Shown here: positions 1-12,400 of the stretch, piece after piece
Position numbering within the stretch: the stretch's first letter is position 1
Layout: each line of letters starts with the position of its first letter
Assembly (NCBI RefSeq): GCF_019059575.1
Contig: NW_024881671.1
Coordinates: forward strand, 1-64,000
Source: Amphibalanus amphitrite
Taxonomy: Eukaryota > Arthropoda > Thecostraca > Balanomorpha > Balanidae
Direction of reading: 5' to 3'
DNA length: 64,000 nt
Made by a program: the position numbers and the translations under genes
The notes under the pieces: generated by a model
What the model saw: the letters and a program-made list of their open reading frames with translations, nothing else
Database searches by the model: none
What the model was told of the DNA's origin: nothing

Positions 1-2
1 GG

Positions 3-34
<32 letters not shown>

Positions 35-87
35 GAGAGAGAGAGGAGAGAGAGAGGAGAGAGAGGAGAGAGAGAGAGAGAGGAGAG

Positions 88-129
<42 letters not shown>

Positions 130-131
130 AG

Positions 132-201
<70 letters not shown>

Positions 202-207
202 GAGAGA
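1..207. repeat. GA/TC microsatellite
   Basis: Almost pure GA dinucleotides with scattered GGA interruptions, running to the edge of the window. It directly abuts the 3' end of the LINE that follows on the minus strand, so it probably began as that element's short-repeat tail and then expanded. Confidence 0.95.
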
Positions 208-1950
208 TCCCTTTATTAGCAGACTCTAGGTCCATACAAAATCATGAGAGGTCAAGACCCTCAACTTAAATACAGACATTGCCGCCATGCCTTCCTTATC
301 GAGGAAGTCACAGCCAGGTCACTGTTGAACAATGTAAATATGATTGATTAGAGGAACACTGAAGGCGCGTCATAAAGTTCCACACTGATTTTCGGCACAA
401 GGCATCAAAGCCGGGCAAGCATTCTTGAACGAACATGTTCGAAGCACTGCAGAACCTGTCGTAGCCAAATAACGTCCTAGCAGCATTGTTAAAACACACT
501 TTAAATTTCTTCAGAACAGACACATGAAACGAGTGCCACAAATGCATGCAACTGACATTTGAACAATAGGCATCATACAAATATTTCTTAATCGAGTATG
601 AACATATGGCAAATTTGCGACTGATCGTATTAGCACGGCAACAAAGATTACGATATTGCTGTCGGATTTCTAAGTCATCGACTCTAGAGCCCACATTGCT
701 GAGTTGATACCCAAGATACTTGTAAGAGTCAACGAATTTCAAAGCACAGCCACCAAGGGAGATAGTAGGAACATAGAGATCACGAAATAACTTAGGATAT
801 ATTTTCATGCAAACAGTCTTTCTAGTGTTGAATTTGATATCATGCTCAATTGCATAGGAATCACAGACATTCAACATTTTCTGCAGTCCATATGATGAAG
901 GGGATAGCAGGACCATGTCATCAGCATAATATAAATGATTTACACTACCTTGAAAATGACACCCAACACCACTCCGATCAAGAAGCGTCGATAGACCATC
1001 AGTGTACGCATTAAACAGATATGGAGATAATATCCCACCTTGCCTTACCCCGTTTGTCACCGTAAACCCTTCGGATAACAAGCCACCCCATAAAACATAA
1101 AATTGTTGAGTCTCGTACCACGAAGAAAGAAACTTCACAAGACTCACATCAATTTTCCTCTCTAGAAGTATAGAAAATAACTTCCAGTGGTTGACTCGGT
1201 CAAAAGCCTTCCGTGCATCGAGAAAGCATACAAATACCGGACTTCTATTTCGCAGATAATAGTCACTTATTTCTTTAAGGGCATATATAGCCATGTCGGT
1301 TGAATGTTCCTTTTTGAAGCCAAACTGATGGTGTCCAGTCGCAAGTTGTCTATCACAGCGTTTCAGAATGACCCTTTCAAGAATCTTGGAACTTACACTG
1401 GCTACAGCTATTGGGCGATAATTGTCCTTATCTGACAGCTTTGCCGACTTATCCTTTACGATGGGTGTAAGTACAACTTTTGAAAATGTTTGTGGAACAT
1501 ATTCATGCTTTACCATCATGGAAAAACACAAAGATAAATGCACTGCGCTGGAGACACCGGAAAATTTAAAGTGCTCAGCACTGAGCCCATCATTACCACT
1601 AGAGCGACCACAAGATAATTCCCGGATTGACTCGATGATTTCAGGGACAGAAATACACACAAACTGATGGTTTCTCTCACGAAACTCCTGAAGAACAAAT
1701 TCTTTACGATCAACGCTGCTCACGCTATTCAGTATCTCTGAAAAGTGATCTCGCCACATTGAAGCAATATTGTCACACCCCGAAATGCCATTAATCGAAT
1801 GAGCAAGAGGGGCACTACCATTAAGTTTCCGCACCTCTTTCCAAAATGCTGCTAAACTATAAGGATTACGTGTGAGCTTGTCTGCTAGGGACTTCGCTCT
1901 CAATTCTTTTTCATGCCGAAGGCATGAAAAGTACACAAGTACATAGGTAC
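208..1950 (-). mobile_element. 5'-truncated non-LTR retrotransposon (LINE)
   Basis: The open frame at 308-1936 contains a reverse transcriptase. The 3' end has an AATAAA signal on the minus strand (positions 212-217) and runs into a TC repeat instead of a poly(A) tail. No endonuclease domain or first ORF lies upstream of 1936, so the copy is 5'-truncated, as is usual for LINEs. Confidence 0.85.
308..1936 (-). CDS. LINE reverse transcriptase (partial ORF2)
   Basis: The 542-residue frame has the fingers-palm order of non-LTR reverse transcriptases: NYRPIAV, FLDARKAFDRV (first catalytic Asp), VRQGGILSPYLFN, then YADDMVLL (catalytic Asp pair), followed by a thumb-like region containing SYKYLGYQ. 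It would copy its own RNA at a nicked target site. The N-terminal endonuclease is missing through truncation. The frame shows no internal stop, which suggests a fairly recent insertion. It looks like the CR1/Jockey side of the LINE tree, but the clade cannot be fixed by eye. The first Met is arbitrary because the true start is lost. Confidence 0.85.
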   Translation of the reverse strand: MYFSCLRHEKELRAKSLADKLTRNPYSLAAFWKEVRKLNGSAPLAHSINGISGCDNIASMWRDHFSEILNSVSSVDRKEFVLQEFRERNHQFVCISVPEIIESIRELSCGRSSGNDGLSAEHFKFSGVSSAVHLSLCFSMMVKHEYVPQTFSKVVLTPIVKDKSAKLSDKDNYRPIAVASVSSKILERVILKRCDRQLATGHHQFGFKKEHSTDMAIYALKEISDYYLRNRSPVFVCFLDARKAFDRVNHWKLFSILLERKIDVSLVKFLSSWYETQQFYVLWGGLLSEGFTVTNGVRQGGILSPYLFNAYTDGLSTLLDRSGVGCHFQGSVNHLYYADDMVLLSPSSYGLQKMLNVCDSYAIEHDIKFNTRKTVCMKIYPKLFRDLYVPTISLGGCALKFVDSYKYLGYQLSNVGSRVDDLEIRQQYRNLCCRANTISRKFAICSYSIKKYLYDAYCSNVSCMHLWHSFHVSVLKKFKVCFNNAARTLFGYDRFCSASNMFVQECLPGFDALCRKSVWNFMTRLQCSSNQSYLHCSTVTWL

Positions 1951-3765
1951 TTGAGGATCAGCTTAAAGTTAACCACACATACGGGGGTGTTCTGCCATTT
2001 TCGTTTAGTAAAAAAAAATAGAAAAAATAAAAAATCATCGTGTCAGGGCTGTGACGAAAAATAAGTGGCCTAAATCCGATGAGAAAACAGGATTTGGGGG
2101 TACCCTAGGTTTGGCTCCTTGAGCTGGTGCCCCCCCTTGTCTCAAATCGTTCCGCCGCCTATGGCCGCAGTCACTGGATGACTATACTTTGACACCGTTC
2201 TCTTCCCCTCGCGAGAGCAGGCTATGTCAGAGGCTCGCCAGGTCGTGTTGACATGGCTTAGCTAACAATGGGCAACTAATGGTCGGAATCGAACAATTCC
2301 GAATCCATATGTATAATAAGCCATGAAAAACATTATCTAGAATTCTATCACTGCTTGCCAAGTACCAACACCTGTTGGTACTTGGTGTTGTGCAACAATG
2401 AGAGTTGACCTACTTCTTCGGAGTCACGGCATGACGGTGCTGCACAACGTTCCCGTTTAAACTTATTCTCTGATTTGCGGCGATCGCCAGCTCGTTGTCG
2501 GACCATCACCTGGGTCAGAGGCCTGTAAACCATGGGATCTCCCGCGATCCGGCGTGCCATTGCCGAGCTCCGGGAGACGGGATACGGCTCGCGCCGCCCG
2601 CCGCCGCGCGGCCGACCCGCGCCGTTACCGCACCAGTGCGCCGCGGCGGTCGCGGCGCAGCAGCGGCGGGCGGCGGCGCGTGCGCCCGATAATTACAGCT
2701 GGCGCACGGCAGGGAGCCAATCAGCGCTCGCCGCGGGAGTCGCGCGCCCAGCCAGCAGCGCATATTACATTCTAATGATGTAAACTCCTGCCTTTCACTA
2801 ATTGTTTCTCATGAATGCTATCCAGCTGATTGTTTGAATTCTGTAAAAGGCGCTGGTGTTATATTACGTCTTGGCAGGCGAGCCATCATTAGACTAATGC
2901 GTGTCGGAGATCTGACAGACGAGCAGGCGCGGAGATAGATGGACGTGAAATCTGGCCGGGCGCCGGCGGCCACTCCTGGAGATAGGACGGGCCCAGTGGA
3001 GGATCTGTGATTGTGGTGCGTTCAACGGAACCGCCGCGACGCCGCACTGACCGCGGAGCTGGGTGCCACTCGGATCCATTTTCTGGCAAAGCACGCCGCA
3101 CGGTCACGTGAAGGTGCGTTCTCTCTGCGCTCTGTTCGGGTCGATCTGTTCAAAATGATGTCCAATTTGATCATGTTTTCTTGTTGGTAAGTACGAGAAG
3201 GTATGTTGTAGGCATAGGCAAAATGAGTGTTCAATTCGTTTTCATTGCAGAATGTCGAAACGCCAAACATCGAGCCGCCAGTCTGGCAAAACTTACTGAA
3301 AGCAAACAAGTTAAACTGCAAAGTTTCAAAGAAGAAACATATAATAAGTGCGCATTCAGAATTGAAGTGGTAAAATATTGAAATCGCCAAATATCAGAAG
3401 GCAAAATACCGAAAGTCAAATTTGCGTGAAACGTAATTTCATTTCGACTTTTGAGCTGAACCATGAACCCATCCTTTGAATTCATAAGTCAGATTTCAGG
3501 AGTGTTTCAAATGTGTATCGGTTAGCGACCCACCTTTCACGTCTCGCTACCATGCTTAGTTTTGGAGATTTTCTGGAGAAAGGAGACGTCTAACACTAGG
3601 GCAAAGCCGTTCGGTCGAAGGCTCAACCAGTCCCGGGGTTAAACTATAGTGGTATTAATTACAATAATCTTAAACGTCTAATCTAATACGCATTCGATAC
3701 CGTTTTGCCATTGATAATTTCTGTCCTACACATTAACAAAAATGTGAAATGAAGCGCATTGTTAT
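1951..3765. other. Non-coding stretch with GC-rich islands
   Basis: No convincing gene is visible. At 2125-2165 a sequence ending GTTCCGCCGCCTATGG resembles the terminus of a hAT transposon; a related end occurs at 20205-20221. Segments at about 2550-2760 and 2930-3110 are GC- and CpG-rich and could be regulatory. The short frames across them on both strands look compositional, not coding. Confidence 0.5.
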
Positions 3766-3769
3766 TTAA

Positions 3770-4955
3770 CCCGCGCATGACTGGGGTATTTTCCATAACT
3801 CAAGTGACTGAGGGGCTCTCCAGAGCCCCCTCCTATCTCCGAAAATTCTGGGCCAATCGTCAAAATTCAAACGGCGTCTGATAGCCCTGGAAAAAAATGT
3901 CGTGCGAAATCTATTTTCATTGACCTCGAGGTCACCGATGACGTCGCAGGTCAGGCAGGTCAATGTAAAAATTAGGTATCCGCTTTTTTATTGTTTACAA
4001 TTTAGGCTCTGGCCACCGGCTGACAAATTCGATCAGGCTCATTTTTGGTTTACGCACTCCTTGATATATGCCTTAGATACCCTGAGGGCACCAAACTTTT
4101 GCTTCGAATTTTTCAGGTCAAGGTCAGGTCATCCTAGGTCACGAAAATTGTATTTCATGTATCGGTCATGTAGTGCATGTTTTATGGCCCATTTTAAACG
4201 TAGATTTCGAAAATAATGTCTTTCGTGTCATTTGAGGTCATTTTCAGCTGAATTTACCGGAAGTCAGGTCAATTTCAGGTCAGTAAAAGTCAAATTTTGA
4301 AAATGACATTTTTCAACAAATAAGGTGCCTATCACATGCAGTTTGAGCTCAGGAACACGATGGTGCCATTTACATTGCTGTGCGATGTCAAAAACGTACT
4401 GAAATTTTTTTTTAAATATATTATTGTAAAATTTTGACAATAACGCAAATAACTTGACTATTTTTGAAGACATTGGGCTACAACTTGCTTAAGTAGTTCA
4501 TCAGTGCGTGTTTTATCATATATATTCCGGTTTTTGCGAAAAATAAAAAACAAATTGAAAAAAATCAAAAAAATATTTTTGTAATTATAAAAACAAAATT
4601 TTCAAAAATTTCAGAATTTTGAAAATTCGAGATAGCAGTTTGATAGATACGTGTATTTTTCAGTCCATTGATGCAAAGAAATTGGATCTAGGTTTAAAAC
4701 TAAGCTCTTGAGACCTCAGACCGTTTACCGTAATTCAATATTTTTCATCAAAATCGGCCGACATGAAGTCACTCTGACGTCATTTCCGGTCAAACTATGG
4801 TAGCTAGAAAGTTAAAATTGTTACATAAGGTGTAAAATCAATGCCGCTGAGGGTACTGCAAGTTTCGTGTTGATCCGTGAAATGGTTTAGAAGATATTGC
4901 CGAAAAATCGGAGGGGAGGCTCTGTAGAGCCCCCCCCCCCCCAGTCATGCTCGGG
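3770..4955 (+). mobile_element. E1: TTAA-flanked, piggyBac-type non-autonomous element
   Basis: It is flanked by TTAA at 3766-3769 and 4956-4959. The ends, read inward, are CCCGCGCATGACTGGGG on the left and CCCGAGCATGACTGGGG on the right. A second tag copy (GTGACTGAGGGG) lies further in on the left only. Each end has a hairpin built on GGGGCTCT..AGAGCCCC. The interior is rich in AGGTCA and lacks a transposase frame. CCC next to TTAA is typical of piggyBac; Kolobok elements also use TTAA. It shares interior sequence with E3 and E7. Confidence 0.85.
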
Positions 4956-4990
4956 TTAATCGTGGTGCACATCAAATCAAATATTTTTAA

Positions 4991-5934
4991 CCCTAGAACG
5001 CCTAGGGGGGGGGGTTGTATCAACCCCCCCCCCTGAGGTTTTTTTCGAAGTGCACGCTAAACGGCTTGTCGTAGCGGGCTGAAATTTTCAATACCCTCTG
5101 GGGCAACCTTTGCGCATCTTTTGCCGAAAAAAAATTGATCAGGTCATGTCAGGTCACGGAGTTATGACGTCATAAGAGGTACAGCCTCCGGCCGGATTTT
5201 CACAAACTGAGTGCCAACGCCCGAGGTTTCCTGCCGTTGGTACGGACATCGGTTGATGGATCGTGATGAAACTTCCCATGCATGTTGGGGCAAGTATTGG
5301 CTATCATATGGTATAAGAAATTTGACCGGGTCAGGTCAGGTCACGGAGCTATGACGTCACAAGAGGAACAGCGTCCGGTACTATTTTTGAAAAGCGCCCG
5401 AACCACTATTTTGCTAATTCTTGTCACCTCAATGGGAATATGCAGCAATATTAGCTTCTATAGGGAGCAAATGGACCTCCCAAATCCAAAAATACAATCA
5501 GATTTCAAAAATTTAAATTTTGATTTTTCGAATTTCTGCCGCCGACTGTGACCTTGCCGACTTCCGGCGCTCCCAACGCGCCATTTTTAGAGCTAGGGAA
5601 ACGAAATACATACCAAACGATAGAGAATTGATCAAGGAACACGATAGTGAAGGTTTCAAGTCGATATCTCCCACCGTTTTGCCGCAATCGCCGCCGAAAG
5701 TTGAAAAAAGTCTATTTTTCCGAAAATTTGACCTTTGACCGGTCAAAAGTAGGTCAAATGTTGACCTAGGACCAAAAAATATACCACCAATCGCGAGATC
5801 TCGTTGAGAGCAATCCGTTGGTTTTTTCTGCTAAGCTCTATGACCTTCCGTTTCGAAACGCCAGGGTGGGGGTCGTAACAACCCCCCCCCCCCTGGTCGT
5901 TCGTGTTATGAGAAATGGCCTGGTCGTGCGAGGG
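4991..5934 (-). mobile_element. E2: TTAA-flanked, piggyBac-type non-autonomous element
   Basis: TTAA lies at 4987-4990 and 5935-5938. The left end is CCCTAGAACGCCTAGGGG. The right end read inward begins CCCTCGCACGACCAGG and repeats the tag as GAACGACCAGGGG, so the double end is on the right. Hairpins have a TTGT..ACAA core inside G and C runs. TGACGTCA palindromes (for example 5352-5359) and AGGTCA repeats fill the interior. Only 27 bp separate its TTAA from that of E1. Confidence 0.85.
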
Positions 5935-5938
5935 TTAA

Positions 5939-6884
5939 TAAGTCATGCTATTTCATGACTTTCATATAACACCGAAAGCGTTTCGGACTTTACCAAGAAC
6001 AAACGGCAATGGGGCAGTGTTGTGAGAACGTTGAAGACACGCCGTCGAGTGCGATGAGTGCCTTCCATAGGTAAGTTCAGGCAATGACTTCTTTGCTCCA
6101 TCGGCGATAGTAGAACTGACGTCAGCTGGATTGGATCGTCAGTCCGTCAATGTGCCTGTCGATGTGCAAACAAATAGGGCTGTCGGCAGCCAACCGGGAC
6201 AGAGAGGTTCCTGTCGTCATGCGCCGTGCACCAAACGCATGGAAATAAAACCTTTCTGTTCAGCGATCGGGCATTTCAGGAAACAAAGGTCTATGGTGTT
6301 TGCTGTAATGTCGTGACGTGATGTACTGCAAACAATTACGTGTCGAACGCTTAAGCTTTTCCTACGTAAACGTCTATGCAAAGCGCGAAATATTTTTGTG
6401 TACATGGCATGGTAAATACACCCTCATCAAACATTGATGTTCTACATGAGAACCGTATTCCCGCTATCAATAGTTCTGCTATGGACCGCATTGAACTCTA
6501 TTTGACTTCTTCGAGTAAAGGCCTTCATAGTCGCTCTGTCATATCGCGGTCAGAGGCAGCGCGCATGGACGCGGCGCTGACGACCAAACGCCGCGGGTGA
6601 GCACGGTCAGTCGGTCCGCGAGCGGTCCTGCCGACTCGGCTTCTTCCTAATAGTCATTCGTTAATTATTCCTTTCAGTTATTTCTCTTACTTATCCACCA
6701 TCATTTCGTGCTGCCTTCCCCGCCTCTCATTATCCAACTGCTATACAAGCTAGCTCTTTACCTTTCTGCATCGCATAGACTAGTCAGGATCTCTTCAGCA
6801 TCAGCCACTTTGATCTACCAGCTCACTCCTGTTTTCTCATCACGCGTCGTCTGCCAGTCGTCGATCTCCGTCTCGCCGGCAGAC
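5939..6884. promoter_or_regulatory. Upstream region of the DEG/ENaC gene
   Basis: This is the only sequence between E2 and the channel start. A short frame ends in CATAG followed by a good donor, GTAAGT, near 6070, and a pyrimidine-rich stretch ending in CAG lies at about 6665-6677. Both suggest a spliced 5' leader, but joining them does not give an open frame I can support. No TATA box was recognised. Confidence 0.3.
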
Positions 6885-8405
6885 ATGCTCAGCCGTTCGT
6901 CTGGCGGTGAAACCTCTCAGCGGCAGCCGGCTCGCGCAGTGGTGCACTGGGTGGTGCGAGCCGCCCTGCTGGCGCTGCTGCTGACCCTGCTGTGCCGGCA
7001 GCTGGCCGAGTTTCGGGCCGAGCCGGTCAGCACAGCCATCATCCGGCAGCAGGCGCCCTTCCCGCGGATCACCCTCTGCCCCGGGACGTGGATGCGCGAC
7101 AACCGGCTGCGGCTGGACCGGCAGCGACAGCTGGCGGATGGCAACATCTCCATCAGCAGCTTCTACAACGACACGACGCTGGAGCTGCTGCACGGAGAGC
7201 TGTTCGTGGAGGGCGCCGAGTCAGAGACCACCCACATCTCCGCCGACGTCACCGAGCACGGCGTGTGGCGCTCGCGCTTCTACCAGCAGCAGCACAGTGG
7301 CGGTGAGCTGGTCTGGGAGGTGCGCTGCTACACCCTGCAGCCGTCCGCCGCGCTGCACCGGCTGGCCAGCAGCGAGGTGGAGCTCCAGCTCCGGCTGGCC
7401 GTGCCGCTGCTGTTCATCAACAACCACCGCAGCATCGCCTACCGCATGCTCATCCACGGCGACGAGGAGCCCAACGTGGGTGACCTGTTCCCTCGGCAGA
7501 GCGGCCTAAGCGTGCCAATCACCTCTTTCGCCGAGCTCAAGCCCGGCCAGGACGCCTTCTTCCGCGTGACAGTGGGAGGGCGCCGGGTGGTCAACCTGCG
7601 CCGGCGGCCCTGCCGGAGTGACGACGGCTACTCAACGGCACAGTGTCTGAAGGAGTGCTTGTGGCGGCGGCTGGCGGCGCACACCGGCTGCCGGCTGCCA
7701 CACATGGTCGGGCCTGACATCTACCTCCCGGAGCTGCGTGGACCGCTGGACCACCTGCCTCTCTGCGACAAGATCGTCAGGGGAGTCGGCTGGGGAGCCG
7801 ACAAGCGACTGGTGAACATCATGTCGGACCGCCACCCTCCTGAATGTCTGGAGGAAAGCTTCAGAAGCACACGGCCCAGTCCAAGTCTGTCCGAGGCGGC
7901 TGACCTCGAGTCAGGTCTCAACTTCAGCTCGGCCGAGTCTGAGGCGGTAGACGTGGGTATCCAGCTGGTGCCTCGGAGCCTGCTCACCAACCTGACCGGC
8001 TGCGAGTGTCAGCCGGCCTGCGGTGAGCTCACCTACCGGATCTCTGCCGACCCGCGTACCGAGCACATCGCGCAGCCGGCCTCCCAGTGCACCACCCAGG
8101 TCATCCTCAAGATAGACCTGACCATGGACCTGTTCGAGGAGTCGCTCTCTTTCACGGTCAGCACGCTGGCGGCCAACGCGGCCGGCTTCCTCGGTCTCTT
8201 CACGGGCCTGTCACTCTTCTGTCTGGTTGACGTCGGCGAAGCACTGGCGTTCTCAGCGTTTGCCAGATGCCGCAACGGCAAGTCCGCACCGAGCGCCGGC
8301 TCCACCAGCGACAAACCTGTTGTCCGCGTCACGTTCGCCTGGGAGAAGGAAATGGGATCCAGAAATGCATCCGTCTCATTGTTTGGGCAGCCGCAGCCAG
8401 CCTAA
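6885..8405 (+). CDS. DEG/ENaC family sodium channel (pickpocket-like)
   Basis: Probable amiloride-sensitive-type cation channel subunit: two membrane helices, a large Cys-rich extracellular loop, assembling as trimers. From the Met at 6885 it has 506 residues; the frame is open back to 6708, but 6885 places a short hydrophilic tail before the first helix. Helix 1 (about 18-42) is followed by FPRITLC, the family's FPxxTxC signature. The loop ends with CECQPACGELTY. Helix 2 (FLGLFTGLSLFCLVDVGEA) carries the GxS selectivity-filter motif. The cytoplasmic N-terminus lacks the His-Gly gating motif usually found before helix 1, so an upstream exon may be missing. No introns interrupt the frame. It is convergent with the adhesion GPCR gene, about 1 kb away. 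Confidence 0.85.
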   Translation: MLSRSSGGETSQRQPARAVVHWVVRAALLALLLTLLCRQLAEFRAEPVSTAIIRQQAPFPRITLCPGTWMRDNRLRLDRQRQLADGNISISSFYNDTTLELLHGELFVEGAESETTHISADVTEHGVWRSRFYQQQHSGGELVWEVRCYTLQPSAALHRLASSEVELQLRLAVPLLFINNHRSIAYRMLIHGDEEPNVGDLFPRQSGLSVPITSFAELKPGQDAFFRVTVGGRRVVNLRRRPCRSDDGYSTAQCLKECLWRRLAAHTGCRLPHMVGPDIYLPELRGPLDHLPLCDKIVRGVGWGADKRLVNIMSDRHPPECLEESFRSTRPSPSLSEAADLESGLNFSSAESEAVDVGIQLVPRSLLTNLTGCECQPACGELTYRISADPRTEHIAQPASQCTTQVILKIDLTMDLFEESLSFTVSTLAANAAGFLGLFTGLSLFCLVDVGEALAFSAFARCRNGKSAPSAGSTSDKPVVRVTFAWEKEMGSRNASVSLFGQPQPA

Positions 8406-8789
8406 ATCGCTGGAAAGGGCAGCAGCGATCCCTCTTCGGCCCTGTTGTCGCGAAGTCATCATCCACCACTCACGCGTAGCTCAACAAAATGAGTGAAGCT
8501 AAAAACTACTACCAGTATTGGTTTTCGCTATGGATTCAGGGAATCCACGAATGCATTATTGCTAATGTTCTCCTCGCATTTCATGATTACCCTGTCGATT
8601 CCCAGCACCAGCTCTTTCCGGTAGGTATGTACGTACAGCAACCACAATAGAATGTCAATTGCCAAGTGAATAAGGTCGAAAGACCAAGCCGAAACAAAAG
8701 GCTGAATCCTTTGCCGGTCGCTGATTTCGATAACCCAGAATCTCTTGTTGTTTTTGTGAAGCATGGATCTGCGATAACTACTACGGATA

Positions 8790-8805
8790 AATAAACTTGA
8801 ATAAA
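8790..8805 (+). terminator. Candidate polyadenylation signals of the DEG/ENaC gene
   Basis: Two AATAAA hexamers (8790-8795 and 8800-8805) lie about 390 bp after the channel stop codon, a reasonable 3' UTR length. The rest of 8406-9446 shows no gene and separates the two convergent genes. Confidence 0.5.
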
Positions 8806-9446
8806 AAGGATCGGTAGCACGTCGCAATATATATTGCTGCCACACGTCACATGGACGCGCTTAATTACAATAATCTCCGGACTCATTATCATGCGGCTTC
8901 AGCAAGATATGCATGGGCCGAATATTGGATCAACTTAATTAGAGAGAGTCGATGCATTACTGTCTCACTGAACAGTGAACACTGCAACAGCACCTAAAAC
9001 TAAGATGTTTTTCCAGAATAAATTAAGCATCGAGCCAGCACACCTAGGCGCAAGCAGACGCCAACTCGAATGATTTCGTACATTACTCGCGATGCGCACG
9101 CACATCTTTGCCTGCGCGAAATTATATAACAGTCATTTACTATAACACAGTATGTACAAGATTTTCGCATAAGCACAAAACACTTGTAAAAAATACAATA
9201 GCACATTGAACTCAAGCGACTATTACATTGCGCCTAACTCACGCATGAAATTACCATCTGCAAGGCAAAGGGAATGAACAGCCACATCTACTAAGCGCAC
9301 ATCACCAACAAACTCCTCTGAAGCTAACCTGATTACAAACATGGACCGGTATAAGCGGCCACACTGCGGGAAGCTGGAGCGGACCACCCAGGGCTCTGCT
9401 GAGCTCCGATGTCGGTCCGCCGGGGCAGACGTGTGCGGCCGGTCCG

Positions 9447-12400
9447 CTACAGTCGACTGTCGGGCGGCTCCGGGCGCGGTACCGACAGTCGAGACCGGCT
9501 GACCAGGGTGTCGGTCCCGGCGGCTCGCGAAGACCACCGGCCCCCTCTCCCGCCGTCCGAGAACTCCGAATTGGTCTGGTCTGAAACGAGCTCGGCCTGG
9601 CTCGTCTCCAGAGAGGATTCCTCTACCAGATCCGGCGGTGGCGGCAGGGGTTCGCAGTCGCCGCCGCCGCGATCGGCCTTCCTTGTGAGATGACCGCTGG
9701 TGAGGCCCGTCTCCGTGCGGCCATGCCGCTGCCCGCTGCCGTAGTTGAGCGGGTCCCAGTGGCTGCGCCGCAGCGGCAGCTCCCGCTCGTCATACGCGTC
9801 CGGTCGACAGAAGGTGACGTCACTACGAGCCGGCCGTGTGACGTCACCGTGCGATCTGTAGCGGTGTCGCGGCGATAGCGGCGCGCTGGCCGGTGGCAGA
9901 CCCACGCTGACCGAGCGCCGTAGCCGCTCGCCACCGGCCTGGTTCAGCATCACGTTAAATGTCTGCGGAGGATCGGGAGCCAGATCTGAGGTGGATCCGG
10001 CGGCGCGCACGAACTGCCACGACGTGTCATCTCCCTCTTTGCTGCGGGACTCGTCGGATGGCCGCGGCGGCAGTCGCTCGGAGCGGCGCTGCCGCTCGCC
10101 CCGTCCCGGAGTCTGCTCGGTCTCCGGCGGCGGCTCCGTCCGCGGCTCCTCCGACGGCGGCGCGGGCTCCGGCGGCTCCGGCGGCGGCGGCTGGGAGCTC
10201 CGCTCCGGCTGCGAGCCGCGGTGTCGCGGCCCCGTGGCGCGCCAAGCGTCCGGTCGGCCCGGCCAGCCGCCCTCGCTGGACGAGCTCAGCGAGTAGGTGA
10301 CCGAGTTGACGGCGGCGCGACTGCTGGGCAGCGAACTCTTCTTGTGTGTTTGCGAGCTGGATCCCGGCGCCGAGCCGCGCCGCTGCTTCCGGCGCCCGGT
10401 CTTGATCAGCGTCAGCCAGGCCAGCCGCGCCTCCGGGTACTGGACGCAGCGCGACACAAAGATGATGAAGCCCTGCATCGAGTTCAGGATGGTGAAGATG
10501 TAGGAGAAGGCGATGCGCGCCCGGCCGAGCGCAAAGGCACCGAAGATCCAGGAGACACCAAGCAGAGCCATCACGGTGAATGCACCGCGCACCTGATGGC
10601 GCAGAATCCAGCGGTCAATTTGGGTACAGATAAAAGCTGATCTTCACCGGCGAGCCAAAAGTCAACGAACAAAAGTGCACGATAGGTCGGATACTTGTGT
10701 TTTTATAGTGCGCAAAGAAGCTTTCCTGGCTGATGTATACGCTATTTCGCCATTCTGACCGGAGAAATGAGACATTGGTGTATCTGTAAATAAAATCTTT
10801 CATTCGCATTACTTGTCACTTACCTGGTTGAATGAAATAGACTTTCGAACGGCGCCGAATTTCCCGAGCGTTCTTTGTTGAAACAGCACTCGTGAAACCA
10901 TTACAAAGACGATGACGTTGATGATCAAAATCACGCATCCGGGGCCTGAAAAGAGTGTGTATCTTCATTGCATTTTTTTGGCAGATAGGTTTCCTTGAAC
11001 TGATTTTGTTTGATGTTATAAATTACGAACATAGTAAACATTTTGAAGATTATGATGTTGAAAAATGACCTTATGCTCATGACACAATGAAATGATAGTG
11101 AAGTAAGTCCAAAAAGTATTATAATTTATATTTTATTTAAAGTAAATATTTTGCTGAATCTTTGTACTGTGTAGTATCACCCACGACACAAACGATATCC
11201 GTTCCTTACATAAACGGGCCGTTCATATAAGTCGACCTCGTCACACTGACCGAAGAAGCTGATGTAGAAAATGTAGGGCTGCTTGGCGCTGATGACGCAG
11301 TAGTGGTCGTCCACGGCCTCGTAGTACATCCGCCGGTCGGAGATGAGGGCAGACAGGACGACGGCCGCCGGGAGACCTGTGCAGGAGCAGACAGGTATGT
11401 CAGTCTTCTCCAACCAGCAAACCCTGATTAGGTTACCCTGAGTCTGAGAACTGACACGGTGATACCACGACATGGAGCCGTCAGTGGCACAGTGACACAG
11501 GGTCAAAGAACTAACATTTATCGAACGAGATAAGTGAAAATCGCCCCGTATGGTAAATGTCAGAAAGCATAACCCTGAGCTCGGCGGTACAGTATAGCTG
11601 CAGGGGCCGACTGCCAGCGTCATCTATGGGTGTAAATATAAACAGATCAGTAAGACGATAAGCTCAAGTTTTTTAAGGGTACATAGAGCGCAAATAAACT
11701 ATACTCAATGCACCAATGACATAATGGCCCAGTGGACGGCCAAGAGTCAACATGACACAAACCGTCAATGCAAACCCCAGAATGAGAAACTGCCAGCATC
11801 GCTCGATACTTCGCTAATGGATTGCGACTTGCGAGTCTGTGTGGCATTCCTTTCTACGTAATCGAGTGCTATTTCTAACACATAAACAGCAAAACGAACG
11901 AGTTTCGCCAAAGACGACCTTGCTACGTAGTACGTAACGCACGCCCTGTGCATTTATGAACACGTTCAACACAACTTCGTCGACATTATAACCATTTTTG
12001 TCGTTCAAGCGACGTACCGAAATTAATGGGTATTGATTTGTAAGGCATACGTACCCCAGGCAAACAGCAGTCTCTTCAGCATGAAACTGGACTCGGACGT
12101 TGCAAACACGGTGATGATGAGCTGGTACATGTTGATGGCCTCCACTAGCATCCAGCAGAGGGATGTCAGCACCAAGTAGTGGACCTGTGTAGCAATAAAA
12201 CAGCCGGATTATGTCCCATTTTGGCGCTTAACCGATTCCGACAACCTATTCCATTTCGGGCTCAGGTCACCAATACACGTTTCCGTTCGAAGCAGAAGAT
12301 CCTCAACATGGTCAATAATAAAATAATAAGCTGCGTAGCAGCATAAATCGACTGTGTACGTTCTTGAACTAACGGAGAGAGCCGTGTGAGATCGCATTTT

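Noticed and set aside
9959-10640. Plus-strand frames of 113-139 codons
   Set aside because: Antisense shadows of the GC-rich cytoplasmic-tail exon of the receptor.
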